DNA from: CAYOUV01 sp963790075
GTDB taxonomy: Bacteria; Chloroflexota; Anaerolineae; Anaerolineales; Villigracilaceae
Assembly: GCA_963790075.1 (NCBI GenBank)
Contig: CAWBNG010000005.1
Location: forward strand, 62,001 to 126,000
Length of the DNA stretch: 64,000 nt
Direction: 5' to 3'
How positions within the stretch are numbered: position 1 is the first letter of the stretch; each line of letters starts with the position of its first letter. The notes under the pieces are model-generated. The model was not told where the DNA came from. It did no database searches and was given only the letters and a program-made list of their open reading frames with translations. The position numbers and the translations under genes are program-made. Shown in pieces: positions 1-8,126 of this stretch.

Positions 1-966
1 ATCAAAGAGCGTGTCATCGAAGAGCTGGAAGAGGGCGAGGTCCGCACGGGCCGCGTCACCAGCCTGGCCGATTTCGGTGCCTTTGTAAATATCAGCGGCG
101 CCGACGGTCTGGTGCACCTTTCTGAACTGTCCTGGGAACATATTTCGCATCCCAGCGAGATCCTGGAAGTCGGTCAAGAAGTCAAGGTTAAAATTATCAG
201 CATTGACACGGAAAAGAAACGCATCGGCCTTTCGATCCGTCAGCTGTCTGAAGATCCCTGGCGCTCACGCCTGGAGAAATACCAGGTCGGCCAGTTAGTC
301 GAAGGTGTCATCACACGCCTGACCAAATTCGGCGCATTTGCCCGTCTGGAAGGCGAAATCGAAGGCCTGATCCATATTTCCGAAATCAGTGAAGACCGCA
401 TCGAGCATCCACGCGAAATGCTTCACGAAGGGGACGTGGTCACACTGCGTGTCATCCGCATCGATCCCGACCAGCGCCGCATTGGTTTGAGCCTGCGCAA
501 AGTCGATTCAGCCGCCTTTGCCGACAAGGATATGAAAATCCTGACCAAGGAACTGGAAGAGATCAGCGAAGAGGAAATTGAAACGTCCACGTCGGAAGAA
601 GAAGCCCCAGCAGACGAAAAATCGCAGAAGCCTGCGACTGTTGAAGAAACAGCGCCAGCCGAAGAAACAGCGCAAGAGCCTGCACCAGTTGAAGAAATTG
701 CGCCAGCGGAAGAAGAACCGCAGAAGCCCGCGCCAGCCAAAAAATCGACGCGCGCGAAAAAGGGTTCGTCAACACCTGCGACTGCCGAAGAAACAGCACC
801 AGCCGAAGAAGAAGCGCAAAAGCCTGCGCCGGCAAAAAAATCCACGCGAGCTAAAAAAGTAAAGCAGGCAGAACCAGCGGCCGAATCATCAGCGGAAGAT
901 GGAGCCGAAACAGCTTCATCCGAAGAAGAGTCTCCCCCACCCTCCGAAGAAAAACCGGAAGCTTAG
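1..966 (+). CDS. rpsA: 30S ribosomal protein S1, C-terminal part (5' end outside window)
   Basis: The open frame runs from the first base to TAG at 964-966; no start lies in the window. Two S1 RNA-binding domains are visible, one around GRVTSLADFGAFVNI (about codons 19-33) and one around GVITRLTKFGAFARL (about codons 102-116), and the first codons look like the entry to the former. S1-type proteins hold mRNA on the 30S subunit. The last ~130 residues are a low-complexity Glu/Pro/Ala/Lys tail with imperfect repeats of ETAPAEE and KPAPAKKSTRAKK, probably disordered and partly basic. The number of upstream S1 domains cannot be seen, so a short S1-domain protein of another kind is possible. A hairpin terminator follows directly. 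Confidence 0.85.
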   Translation: MKERVIEELEEGEVRTGRVTSLADFGAFVNISGADGLVHLSELSWEHISHPSEILEVGQEVKVKIISIDTEKKRIGLSIRQLSEDPWRSRLEKYQVGQLVEGVITRLTKFGAFARLEGEIEGLIHISEISEDRIEHPREMLHEGDVVTLRVIRIDPDQRRIGLSLRKVDSAAFADKDMKILTKELEEISEEEIETSTSEEEAPADEKSQKPATVEETAPAEETAQEPAPVEEIAPAEEEPQKPAPAKKSTRAKKGSSTPATAEETAPAEEEAQKPAPAKKSTRAKKVKQAEPAAESSAEDGAETASSEEESPPPSEEKPEA

Positions 967-972
967 CAAACC

Positions 973-1002
973 AGAGAGCGCACCCCATCCGGTGCGCTCT
1001 CT
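973..1002 (+). terminator. Hairpin after S1 gene
   Basis: A perfect 12-bp stem (agagagcgcacc at 973-984 with its complement at 991-1002) closes a 6-base loop. It begins 6 bases after the S1 stop. The T tract is weak (tcttcaacc), so termination may be partial. Confidence 0.7.
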
Positions 1003-1020
1003 TCAACCATCTTGCGAATC

Positions 1021-2121
1021 ATGCCCCTACTCGTCGATTCTCACGAAGACCTCGCCTGGAACATCCTGACCTTTGGCCGGGATTACACCCGTTCCGTGGC
1101 TGAAACGCGCCAGTTGGAACACGGCTCGACCGCCGAAAAAGAGAACGGGGCAACCTTACTCGGTTGGCCGGAGTATCAGCGTGGACAGGTGGCGCTTGTC
1201 TTTTCGACTCTCTTTGCTTCGCCCCGCCGCCGCTTGGTTGGCGATTGGGAAACCATTGCCTACGACGATCATGACTACGAGCAGGCCCACCAGCTTTACC
1301 TGCGCCAACTATACACGTATCGCGATCTGACGGACGCACACCCGGACAAATTCCGCCTGATCCAAACGCAAAAAGAATTACAAGTACATCTGGCCGAATG
1401 GCAGAGACCCGCCGATGAAAAGGATGGGCATCCGGTCGGATTGGTAGTCCTGATGGAAGGTGCCGAGGGCGTTCGGAACGTACAGGAATTGAGCCAATGG
1501 TGGGAACTGGGTTTGCGGATCATTGGCCCGGCCTGGACTGGCACCCGGTATTGCGGCGGGACGCGCGAACCCGGTCCGCTCACTACAGACGGACGCCAGT
1601 TACTGTCCGCGATGGCCGAATTCAACTACACCCTCGACCTGAGCCACATGGACGAGCAAGCCGCACTGCAGGCCCTCGATTTCTACCCCGGACCGATCAT
1701 CGCCTCACACGCCAATGCCCTGGCGCTCCTGCCAGGCTCAGAATCCAACCGTCACCTGAGCGATCGGCTCATCGCGGGTCTGATCGAACGAGAAGCGGTG
1801 ATTGGCGTTGTTCCTTACTGCCTGTTCCTGAAAACCGGCTGGAAGATTGGTGATCCTCGCGAAGGCATCACGCTCGAGCAGGTGGCTGCCCACATTGATC
1901 ATATCTGCCAGTTGGGTGGGGATGCCCGTCACGCTGCCATCGGTACCGACTTCGATGGCGGGTTTGGACTGAACGCCGCCCCGAGCGACGTAGACAGCAT
2001 TGCCGACCTGCAAAAACTATCTAGGCTATTAGAAAATCGAGGGTATACTAAGGACGATATCGCAGCCGTATTCGGTCAAAACTGGCTGCGACATCTCAAC
2101 CAACAGCTACCACAATCATGA
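1021..2121 (+). CDS. Membrane dipeptidase-like metalloprotease (peptidase M19)
   Basis: About 366 residues, typical for the M19 (renal dipeptidase) family of zinc-dependent dipeptidases. Likely metal and active-site positions are visible in order: HED in VDSHEDLAWN near the N terminus (family HxD), Glu in VLMEGAEG, His in LDLSHMDEQ, His in IIASHANAL, and IGTDFDGGFG near the C terminus. No signal peptide is seen, so it is probably cytoplasmic. The ATG at 1021 is preferred over TTG at 1012; neither has a strong ribosome-binding site. The stop overlaps the next gene's ATG (ATGA at 2118-2121), so the two are probably translationally coupled. Confidence 0.88.
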   Translation: MPLLVDSHEDLAWNILTFGRDYTRSVAETRQLEHGSTAEKENGATLLGWPEYQRGQVALVFSTLFASPRRRLVGDWETIAYDDHDYEQAHQLYLRQLYTYRDLTDAHPDKFRLIQTQKELQVHLAEWQRPADEKDGHPVGLVVLMEGAEGVRNVQELSQWWELGLRIIGPAWTGTRYCGGTREPGPLTTDGRQLLSAMAEFNYTLDLSHMDEQAALQALDFYPGPIIASHANALALLPGSESNRHLSDRLIAGLIEREAVIGVVPYCLFLKTGWKIGDPREGITLEQVAAHIDHICQLGGDARHAAIGTDFDGGFGLNAAPSDVDSIADLQKLSRLLENRGYTKDDIAAVFGQNWLRHLNQQLPQS

Positions 2122-2609
2122 ACGATCCCCGACATAAAACGACACCTGCGGCAAAAGCCGTCGAAGCACAAAATTCGCCATCGCAACTGCGCGTGCGCCT
2201 TGGTTTGAGTATCACGGTCTTCGGCATGCTGGTCTTTTTGGTCGGCGCCAAACCGGAATGGTTCAATCTCGACCGCAGCCCGGTTGTTGGTTTCGTCCAA
2301 ATCGCCGTTTTTCTGATTGGGCTGGCACTGATCTGCGTTGGCGGATATATCGGGCTGGCCGCATTGTGGGGAAAAGGTCAGCGCTCGATCGCCGCTGACA
2401 TCGGCTTGCGCCTGATCAGCACCGGTTATGTCATCTCGGTCTTTACCGGCATGGCCGACGTCTTCGGTATGGGCACCCAGCCCCTCCCAGCCGTGCCATT
2501 CTTCGGACCATGGCAGGCACGCGGTGTAGAACTGGGGCAACTCTTCATCGCGGTCGGTTTTTTGATGATGATCCCATTTCGCGCTTCACAAAAAACAGAA
2601 CCGGATTAA
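2118..2609 (+). CDS. Small multi-pass membrane protein of unknown function
   Basis: 163 residues. A charged cytoplasmic N terminus of about 25 residues is followed by about four hydrophobic segments (near SITVFGMLVFLVG, IAVFLIGLALICVGG, LRLISTGYVISVF and LFIAVGFLMMIPF) and a short hydrophilic tail. I recognise no family. The start overlaps the stop of the M19 dipeptidase by ATGA, so they form a two-gene operon ended by the hairpin at 2626. Confidence 0.7.
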   Translation: MNDPRHKTTPAAKAVEAQNSPSQLRVRLGLSITVFGMLVFLVGAKPEWFNLDRSPVVGFVQIAVFLIGLALICVGGYIGLAALWGKGQRSIAADIGLRLISTGYVISVFTGMADVFGMGTQPLPAVPFFGPWQARGVELGQLFIAVGFLMMIPFRASQKTEPD

Positions 2610-2625
2610 CAAGCTTACAAAACCC

Positions 2626-2656
2626 ATGGCCGGAGCACACGCTCCGGCCATATTCT
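2626..2656 (+). terminator. Rho-independent terminator
   Basis: An 11-bp stem (atggccggagc at 2626-2636 with gctccggccat at 2641-2651), 4-base loop, then a T-rich stretch. It closes the dipeptidase/membrane-protein operon. Confidence 0.85.
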
Positions 2657-2693
2657 TTTAATTCAATTGTTCCGATCAATCTTAATTCGCGGT

Positions 2694-3096
2694 CTATGAA
2701 GGGAGGGGGATTTTTCTCCTGCCTCCGGTTTTGCCTGCTTGCGGCAATGACCATCCAAACAGCTTTCGGTTGATTTCCAAATACCAGCGACCAAAGCGCC
2801 GCAGAAGTTCGAGCAATTTTTTGAGAATTTTTGGTTTGCGGGCAAATATCAGAACCAGCGGGAAAATCACCAGGAAAGCCCCAAATAAAAGACTGGCAAA
2901 CAACAGCAAGGTCCCCTGTATCAATCCCAAGGCTGGCAAGGTTAAGGGGGACAGTAAAACGTAATAAACCGAATATACTTTTTTCTGTGGGTCACCATTA
3001 TCCAAACGCTGGTTTTCCAGATAAGCCAAGCCTGTCCCCAACCACATAATACCAACATACAAAACGAACAGGATCAGAGAGAGTTATTGTTTTCAT
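2694..3096 (-). pseudogene. Small membrane protein, apparently frameshifted near its start
   Basis: The main frame (to 2694) encodes about 120 residues with two or three hydrophobic segments, a basic amphipathic stretch (RKPKILKKLLELLRRFGRW) and a basic tail. It lacks an ATG of its own and begins only at TTG 3062. The ATG at 3094-3096, preceded by a purine-rich ggtggaag, is in another frame. Adding one CT pair to the CTCTCT tract at about 3078-3083 joins them into a smooth N-terminal hydrophobic segment (MKTIT-LSLILFVLYVGIMW). This suggests a 2-base slippage, true phase variation, or a sequence error. The family is not recognised. Confidence 0.5.
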
Positions 3097-3302
3097 CTTC
3101 CACCCCGGTTATGCTTCAGTGATTGGTCCTCCGCATTATATGAACATTTTACAGGCACTTTCCCGTACAGCGAACGCCTAACGGACCAAGTCATCCCTGC
3201 CGCATTCCAACCACGCTCTGCCGGCGTTTTGTTATTACAAGCAACTTTTTCCAGAGCGTATCGTATATTAACCAGATACCCAATATTTTCAAGGAGAATG
3301 TC

Positions 3303-4622
3303 ATGTTTCACAAGCGGATGATTAAAGCATTTAGTCTGTTGGCGCTGGTAAGCTTGCTTGCGCTGACATTTGTCACCCCTGCTCTGGCTTTTGATGGCCG
3401 GGAAGGAAATAATATCACCATTTCGGCTGACGAAGTTATCAACGACGACCTGTATGTCGGCGCTGATAACTTTACCCTGGACGGTACGATCAAAGGCGAT
3501 TTGATCGCCGGTGGTACGGTCATCACCATCAACGGCATCGTCGAAGGGGACCTCTGGGCTGCCGGTCAGACAGTCATCATCAATGGGACAGTCATGGATG
3601 ATGTTCATATGGCCGGTGGTGCGCTGTTTGTCGGCGACAAGGCTCAAATCGGTGGAGACATCGTCAGCGCTGGCGGCAGCCTGGAATTGCGCCAGGGCAG
3701 CACCGTTGGTAACGACTTGGTCTTTGCGGGCGGTCAAGCGCTTCTGGCCGGCGATATCCAGCGCAACGTACTGGCCGGTGTCGGTGGATTGGAACTGCGC
3801 GGCACGATCGGCGGGAACGTCAAAGCCGGCGTAGGCGACTCTCAGAACGGCTCCGAACCGCTGTTCTTCATGCCCAATTCCCCGATCTCGATCCCAACCG
3901 TCAAAGTAGGCCTGACCTTGGACCCCGCAGCCAAGATCGAAGGCAATCTGCAATACGAGAGCGTAAAACAAATTACGATTCCTGGCGGTATTGTGATCGG
4001 CCAGGTTACGCACGTTGTACCCCAGGTCAACGAGAAAACGGCTGTCAGCCTCCGACCGACACCGCTTCAAAAAGTTGGAAAGTGGTTCCTCGATCTTCTG
4101 CGCACGGTGGTTACACTGCTTGTGATCGGCTTGATACTGGTTTGGTTGTTCCCCAAATTCATTAATAATGCAGCGGAAAACTTGCAGGCCAAGCCACTCG
4201 CGAGCCTGGGTTGGGGTGTGGTGACTTACGCAGCCTTCTTCTTTGCTATCCTGCTCATCATCCTGGTCATGACCCTGGCCGGCATTTTCTTCGGGGTACT
4301 GACCCTTGGCCAACTAACCGGAACGGTCATCTGGCTGGGAATCCTGGCCCTGTTTGTCTTGGTCATCGGCTTTGTTTTGGTGACTGTTTTTGGAACCAAA
4401 ATCGTGGTCGGCACCTTGGGTGGCAAACTGATCCTAAAAGGCATCAACCCTGATCTGGCCGAGCACAAACTCTGGCCTATGCTGATCGGCGTGACCCTGA
4501 TCGCCATCCTGGTCAGTCTGCCGTTGGTCGGTTGGCTGCTCAGCCTGCTGGTGGTCTTCTTCGGCCTGGGCGTCCTGTGGTTGCTGGGTGCAAAGAAGCT
4601 GGCCAAGAAACCCGTTGGTTAG
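3303..4622 (+). CDS. Bactofilin-like polymer-forming protein with membrane C terminus
   Basis: 439 residues. An N-terminal signal sequence (about residues 1-30) ends at ALA-FDGRE. It is followed by about 130 residues of short repeating turns such as GTIKGDLIAGG, GIVEGDLWAAG, GTVMDDVHMAGG and GTIGGNVKAGV, the right-handed beta-helix pattern of bactofilin or polymer-forming domains. A linker leads to about four to five transmembrane segments in the C-terminal half and a short basic tail. Canonical bactofilins are cytosolic and lack this architecture; here the helix would lie outside the membrane. An AAGGAG box (3291-3296) fits the ATG at 3303. It is monocistronic and ends at a strong terminator. 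A role in envelope organisation is inference. Confidence 0.75.
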   Translation: MFHKRMIKAFSLLALVSLLALTFVTPALAFDGREGNNITISADEVINDDLYVGADNFTLDGTIKGDLIAGGTVITINGIVEGDLWAAGQTVIINGTVMDDVHMAGGALFVGDKAQIGGDIVSAGGSLELRQGSTVGNDLVFAGGQALLAGDIQRNVLAGVGGLELRGTIGGNVKAGVGDSQNGSEPLFFMPNSPISIPTVKVGLTLDPAAKIEGNLQYESVKQITIPGGIVIGQVTHVVPQVNEKTAVSLRPTPLQKVGKWFLDLLRTVVTLLVIGLILVWLFPKFINNAAENLQAKPLASLGWGVVTYAAFFFAILLIILVMTLAGIFFGVLTLGQLTGTVIWLGILALFVLVIGFVLVTVFGTKIVVGTLGGKLILKGINPDLAEHKLWPMLIGVTLIAILVSLPLVGWLLSLLVVFFGLGVLWLLGAKKLAKKPVG

Positions 4623-4629
4623 AAAGCCA

Positions 4630-4689
4630 AAAGGAACACAGAAAAAAAACCGAGGACAACGATCCTCGGTTTTTTTGTGTGTTCCTTTT
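4630..4689. terminator. Bidirectional terminator between convergent genes
   Basis: A long near-perfect palindrome: aaaaccgagga / tcctcggtttt around a 6-base loop, extended outward by aaaggaacaca / tgtgttccttt. T tracts lie on both strands. It serves the bactofilin-like gene and the convergent lipoprotein gene. Confidence 0.92.
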
Positions 4690-4690
4690 A

Positions 4691-5284
4691 TTACGGGCAG
4701 TCTAGCGACCAGGTGATCTGTTTTATGTACTTTTCGCTCCGGCCGACCGCACCGCCTTGCTTGCTGGTGGCCACGAACTGGTAATCCATCCAGCCCTGCT
4801 TGTAACGGACATCGGGATTGACGTCCAAAGCCGAGAAGACCAGCGAGTAATTGCCGTTGCCGTCATTCTTCATCGTACCCCCGTTGAACCATGGGCTGAT
4901 GATCGAAGTGGCCAGGTCCTCCATGCGATAATAGAAATATACGTCGGTCACATAATTGTTGGTGGTCGTGACGTTGAAAGAGACCTCCGATGGCGCACAT
5001 TTCAAAGAGAACTTGTCACCCGTGTGGCTGATGCTGTCGAAATTAAATCCAACAGCCGCCTGGCCAGCAGGTGCCTCCGTTGGTTCGGGCAGGGCTTCCT
5101 GCGTGGGAGCAACAGTGGGTGGTTCCTGGGTCGGTACGACAGCTGCTGGCTGCTGAGCAGCTTCCTGGGTGGCGACTACGGTCACCAGCACGGTAGCGTA
5201 AGCCGGCGCCTGCGGTTGGGCGGGCGAGACAGCACCACAGGCAGTCAACGCGACCGCTAGTAACAAAATCATAATCTTTTTCAT
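4691..5284 (-). CDS. Secreted lipoprotein with Pro/Thr linker, unknown function
   Basis: 197 residues from ATG 5284, chosen because a GGAGA box lies just upstream and because a lipoprotein signal begins there (MKKIMILLLAVALTAC, lipobox LTAC). A Pro/Thr/Gln/Glu-rich linker with repeats of PTQE follows to about residue 80. The C-terminal domain of about 110 residues contains paired aromatic and Asn positions and looks beta-rich. It is not recognised; the linker style is common in Chloroflexota surface lipoproteins. An upstream in-frame extension to 5500 has no lipoprotein logic and is not used. Confidence 0.78.
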   Translation of the reverse strand: MKKIMILLLAVALTACGAVSPAQPQAPAYATVLVTVVATQEAAQQPAAVVPTQEPPTVAPTQEALPEPTEAPAGQAAVGFNFDSISHTGDKFSLKCAPSEVSFNVTTTNNYVTDVYFYYRMEDLATSIISPWFNGGTMKNDGNGNYSLVFSALDVNPDVRYKQGWMDYQFVATSKQGGAVGRSEKYIKQITWSLDCP

Positions 5285-5406
5285 TAGTTTCTCCTTTTCT
5301 AATCTTTCTACTAAAATTGTAAGCGCTATCACCGATCCTTGCATTGACCCATTTGGGCTATATCGACACTCACAACCACCCAGCCTGACAAAACTGCAAA
5401 CCAAAA

Positions 5407-5442
5407 TATGACATTTTTGTCCCATTTGGTATAATATCTGGC
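5407..5442 (+). promoter_or_regulatory. Promoter giving a probable leaderless transcript
   Basis: A perfect TATAAT at 5430-5435 stands 7 bases before ATG 5443, with a weak -35 (tatgac/atgaca) about 16-17 bases upstream. Transcription would start at about the ATG. The frame opened by that ATG is out of frame with the radical-SAM gene. Confidence 0.6.
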
Positions 5443-5494
5443 ATGCTGAACTCCTGGACAAATCGAGAGACGCCTCGAACGGATCCTGCTCACG

Positions 5495-7369
5495 GTGCAA
5501 AAACCTGGCCGCTATGTCGGCGGCGAGTTGAACATCGTCGTCAAGAATTGGGACGAAATCGAGACCAAGGTCGCCTTGGTCTTCCCTGATATTTACGATC
5601 TTGGGGTATCGAACGTCGGGTTGAAAATTCTTTACGACCTGATCAACCAGCGGGACGACACGCTGGCCGAACGCGCTTACGCGCCCTGGGTTGATATGGA
5701 AGAGCGCATGCGCGCGCAGGAAATTCCTCTTTACGCGCTCGAATCGAAACGCCCCCTGTCCGAGTTCGATATCCTCGGCTTTTCTCTACCCTACGAGACG
5801 CTTTATACCAACACGCTCAACGTGCTTGACCTGGCTGGCATCCCGATCCGCTCAGCCGACCGGGACGAGACCTACCCGCTGATCATCGCTGGGGGACACG
5901 CGGTGATGAATCCTGCTCCGATGCATGCCTTCGTGGACGTCTTTGCCATCGGCGAAGGCGAAGAGATCATCCACGATATCATCAACACTTACCAGGCATG
6001 GAAGCGCTCCGGCGCAAAATCCCGCCGCGACCTGCTGCTGACTATGGCCAGGATTCCCGGCGCGTACGTGCCGGCTTTTTACGAAATGCATTATCTCGAG
6101 GACGGGACGGTCTCTCACATCGAGACGCTGGTCGACGGCCTCGCCAATCCGGTTGTCAAACGCATAGTCCCCAAGCTGCCACCCCCACCGACCAAGTTCA
6201 TCGTGCCCAACATCGAGATCGTGCACAACCGCGTCTCGGTCGAGATCATGCGTGGATGCACGCGCGGGTGCCGGTTCTGTCATGCGGGTATGATCACCCG
6301 CCCGGTCCGGGAAAGAAGCGTGGAAGAAGTTGTCGAAGCCGCGGAAGAGGCGGTCAATGCGACCGGCTTCGAGGAACTGGCGCTGATGTCCCTGTCATCT
6401 TCCGACTACAGCCATATCGTCGAACTGGTGAACGCAGTCAGCCAGCGCTTCCAGGGCCGCAATCTGAAGGTTTCATTACCCTCGCTGCGCATCGAAAGCG
6501 TCTCGGTCGACCTGATGGACAAGCTCAAAACCCGCCGGGTGGCCGGCTTCACCCTGGCGCCCGAAGCCGCGACCGAGCGCATGCGGCGCATCATTAACAA
6601 ATTCATACCCGACGAAGACATCCTCAACACCACGCGTGAGATTTACCGCCGCGGCTGGACGACCATCAAGCTATACTTCATGATCGGCCACCCGTCCGAG
6701 ACGCTGGAAGACGTGCAGGCCATCGCCGACCTGTGCAATCGCGTCCTGCGCGAAGGGCGCAAGGTGATCGGCTACAAGGCCAAACTCCACTGCGGCGTCA
6801 GCACCTTCGTGCCCAAACCGCAGACACCCTTCCAGTGGGTTGCCTGTGATACACGCGAGAATATCCTGGCCAAGCAGGCTGTGTTGCAACGCGAACTGCG
6901 CGATAAGAACATCAAACTTTCATGGACCGACCCGAACGACACCCTGCTGGAAGCCTGGCTCTCCCGCGGCGACCGGCGCATTGCCGAGGTGATCTACCGT
7001 GCCTGGCAGAAGGGCGCTAAATTCGACGCCTGGGGCGGCCAGATGAAGTTCGAGGCCTGGATGGAAGCCTTCACCGAGCTGGACCTCGACCCGGCCTTCT
7101 ACACCTATCGCCAGCGCCGCACCGACGAGGTCTTCCCATGGGAACACATCACCGCCGCCGTGCGCAAGAACTTCCTGTTCCAGGATTTCCGCATGTCGCT
7201 GGAAGGCGAGATCCGCGTGGACTGCCGCCTGAACTGTTTCGCCTGCGGCATCCTGCCGACCTTCTCCAACTTGCGACGCGAAAACCCCGGAGAGGTGTGG
7301 ATGTGTCCGGATGTCAAATCACCGCCGAAGAAGCAAGCCGCGCTGGCACAACCGCTCATCGGTGACTGA
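5495..7369 (+). CDS. Radical-SAM protein of the TIGR03960 type (N-terminal B12-binding-like domain)
   Basis: 624 residues from GTG 5495. The first ~200 residues resemble a cobalamin-binding-like domain (LVFPDIYDLGVSNVG, GGHAVMNPAP, IGEGEE). The radical-SAM cluster motif CTRGCRFC is at about residue 255, and a cysteine-containing tail (RLNCFACGILPTF) lies near the C terminus. Members of this family are usually next to or fused with a TIGR03936/DUF2344 partner, which follows here at 7439. The substrate is unknown. The coding frame appears to extend upstream of the GTG (IERRLERILLTVQKPGRY) to a stop at 5447. The likely true ATG at 5443 is one base out of frame, so the annotated N terminus may be short by about 17 residues. 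Confidence 0.88.
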   Translation: MQKPGRYVGGELNIVVKNWDEIETKVALVFPDIYDLGVSNVGLKILYDLINQRDDTLAERAYAPWVDMEERMRAQEIPLYALESKRPLSEFDILGFSLPYETLYTNTLNVLDLAGIPIRSADRDETYPLIIAGGHAVMNPAPMHAFVDVFAIGEGEEIIHDIINTYQAWKRSGAKSRRDLLLTMARIPGAYVPAFYEMHYLEDGTVSHIETLVDGLANPVVKRIVPKLPPPPTKFIVPNIEIVHNRVSVEIMRGCTRGCRFCHAGMITRPVRERSVEEVVEAAEEAVNATGFEELALMSLSSSDYSHIVELVNAVSQRFQGRNLKVSLPSLRIESVSVDLMDKLKTRRVAGFTLAPEAATERMRRIINKFIPDEDILNTTREIYRRGWTTIKLYFMIGHPSETLEDVQAIADLCNRVLREGRKVIGYKAKLHCGVSTFVPKPQTPFQWVACDTRENILAKQAVLQRELRDKNIKLSWTDPNDTLLEAWLSRGDRRIAEVIYRAWQKGAKFDAWGGQMKFEAWMEAFTELDLDPAFYTYRQRRTDEVFPWEHITAAVRKNFLFQDFRMSLEGEIRVDCRLNCFACGILPTFSNLRRENPGEVWMCPDVKSPPKKQAALAQPLIGD

Positions 7370-7380
7370 CCCGAGATTCA

Positions 7381-7412
7381 CAGCCCGCAGCAGGTACTGC
7401 GGGCTGTTTTTT
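7381..7412 (+). terminator. Rho-independent terminator
   Basis: A 10-bp stem (cagcccgcag / ctgcgggctg) with loop caggta and six T residues. It sits between the radical-SAM gene and its partner, so the partner relies at least partly on its own promoter. Confidence 0.9.
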
Positions 7413-7423
7413 CACCCATCAGG

Positions 7424-7438
7424 TATAATCCCGCCAGC
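7424..7438 (+). promoter_or_regulatory. -10 box directly upstream of the DUF2344 gene
   Basis: A consensus TATAAT at 7424-7429 lies 9 bases before ATG 7439 and no ribosome-binding site intervenes. The transcript would have a leader of 0-3 bases. No good -35 is visible, because that position overlaps the terminator T tract. Confidence 0.55.
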
Positions 7439-8074
7439 ATGAGAATCCGCCTCACTTTCACCAAGCAGGGAGCCCTGCGTTACATCGGTCACCTCGACCT
7501 GCATAAGCTCTGGGAACGCTCGCTGCGCCGCGCCGGCTTGCCCCTTTCCTACAGTCAGGGTTTCCACCCGCAGCCGAGAATCCAATTGGCCTCAGCCCTG
7601 CCCCTGGGTTTCAGCTCACGTGCCGAACTGGTTGACATCTGGCTGGACGAAGACCTGGACTTGCAGGGCTTGCCCCAACGCTTACAACAGCACGTCCCAC
7701 CCGGTTTGGACATTCTGCAGGCGGAGGCAGTCGAAGAACGCGGACCCGCGCTGCAAACGCAAATCACAGCCACTGAATACAAAGTGACCCTGCTCGATCC
7801 ACCTGACGAATCCGACCTCAACCGCCGCCTGTCTGCCGTCCTCGAGGCCAAATCCCTGCCCCGCGAGCGGCGCGGCAAGTCTTACGACCTGCGCCCCCTG
7901 ATCTACGAACTTCAGCGCACCGAACCTGACGCTGAAGGAAATCCACGCCTGTTCATGCGTCTGGCCGCCGGCCCGAATAATACCGGCCGCCCGGACGAGA
8001 TCATGGATCAACTCGGTATTCCCATCGAAGCTGCGCGCATCGAACGAACAGCGTTACGCTTCAAGATAAACTAA
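7439..8074 (+). CDS. TIGR03936/DUF2344 family protein, partner of the radical-SAM protein
   Basis: 211 residues beginning MRIRLTFTKQGALRYIGHLD. The conserved pattern RYIGHLDLHKLWERSLRRAGLPLSYSQGFHP-PR is recognisable as the N-terminal signature of this family. In other bacteria it is fused to or adjacent to the radical-SAM protein encoded here just upstream. The biochemical role is not established. It probably starts as a leaderless transcript. Confidence 0.85.
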   Translation: MRIRLTFTKQGALRYIGHLDLHKLWERSLRRAGLPLSYSQGFHPQPRIQLASALPLGFSSRAELVDIWLDEDLDLQGLPQRLQQHVPPGLDILQAEAVEERGPALQTQITATEYKVTLLDPPDESDLNRRLSAVLEAKSLPRERRGKSYDLRPLIYELQRTEPDAEGNPRLFMRLAAGPNNTGRPDEIMDQLGIPIEAARIERTALRFKIN

Positions 8075-8076
8075 GT

Positions 8077-8104
8077 GGCCGGCTCATATGAGCCGGCCGC
8101 TTTT
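8077..8104. terminator. Palindromic bidirectional terminator
   Basis: A near-continuous palindrome (ggccggctca / tgagccggcc, 2-base centre) followed by TTTT. It lies between the convergent DUF2344 and MscS genes. Confidence 0.82.
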
Positions 8105-8126
8105 CGCCAGACCGGAGCCAGACTAA

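Noticed and set aside
423..845. Minus-strand frames over the end of the S1 gene
   Set aside because: They arise from the repetitive Glu/Ala/Pro codons of the S1 tail; the S1 frame is clearly the coding one.
3093..4313. 406-codon minus-strand frame
   Set aside because: It lies opposite the bactofilin-like gene, has no family motifs and a biased composition rich in Asp, Gln and Arg, and is a codon-bias shadow.
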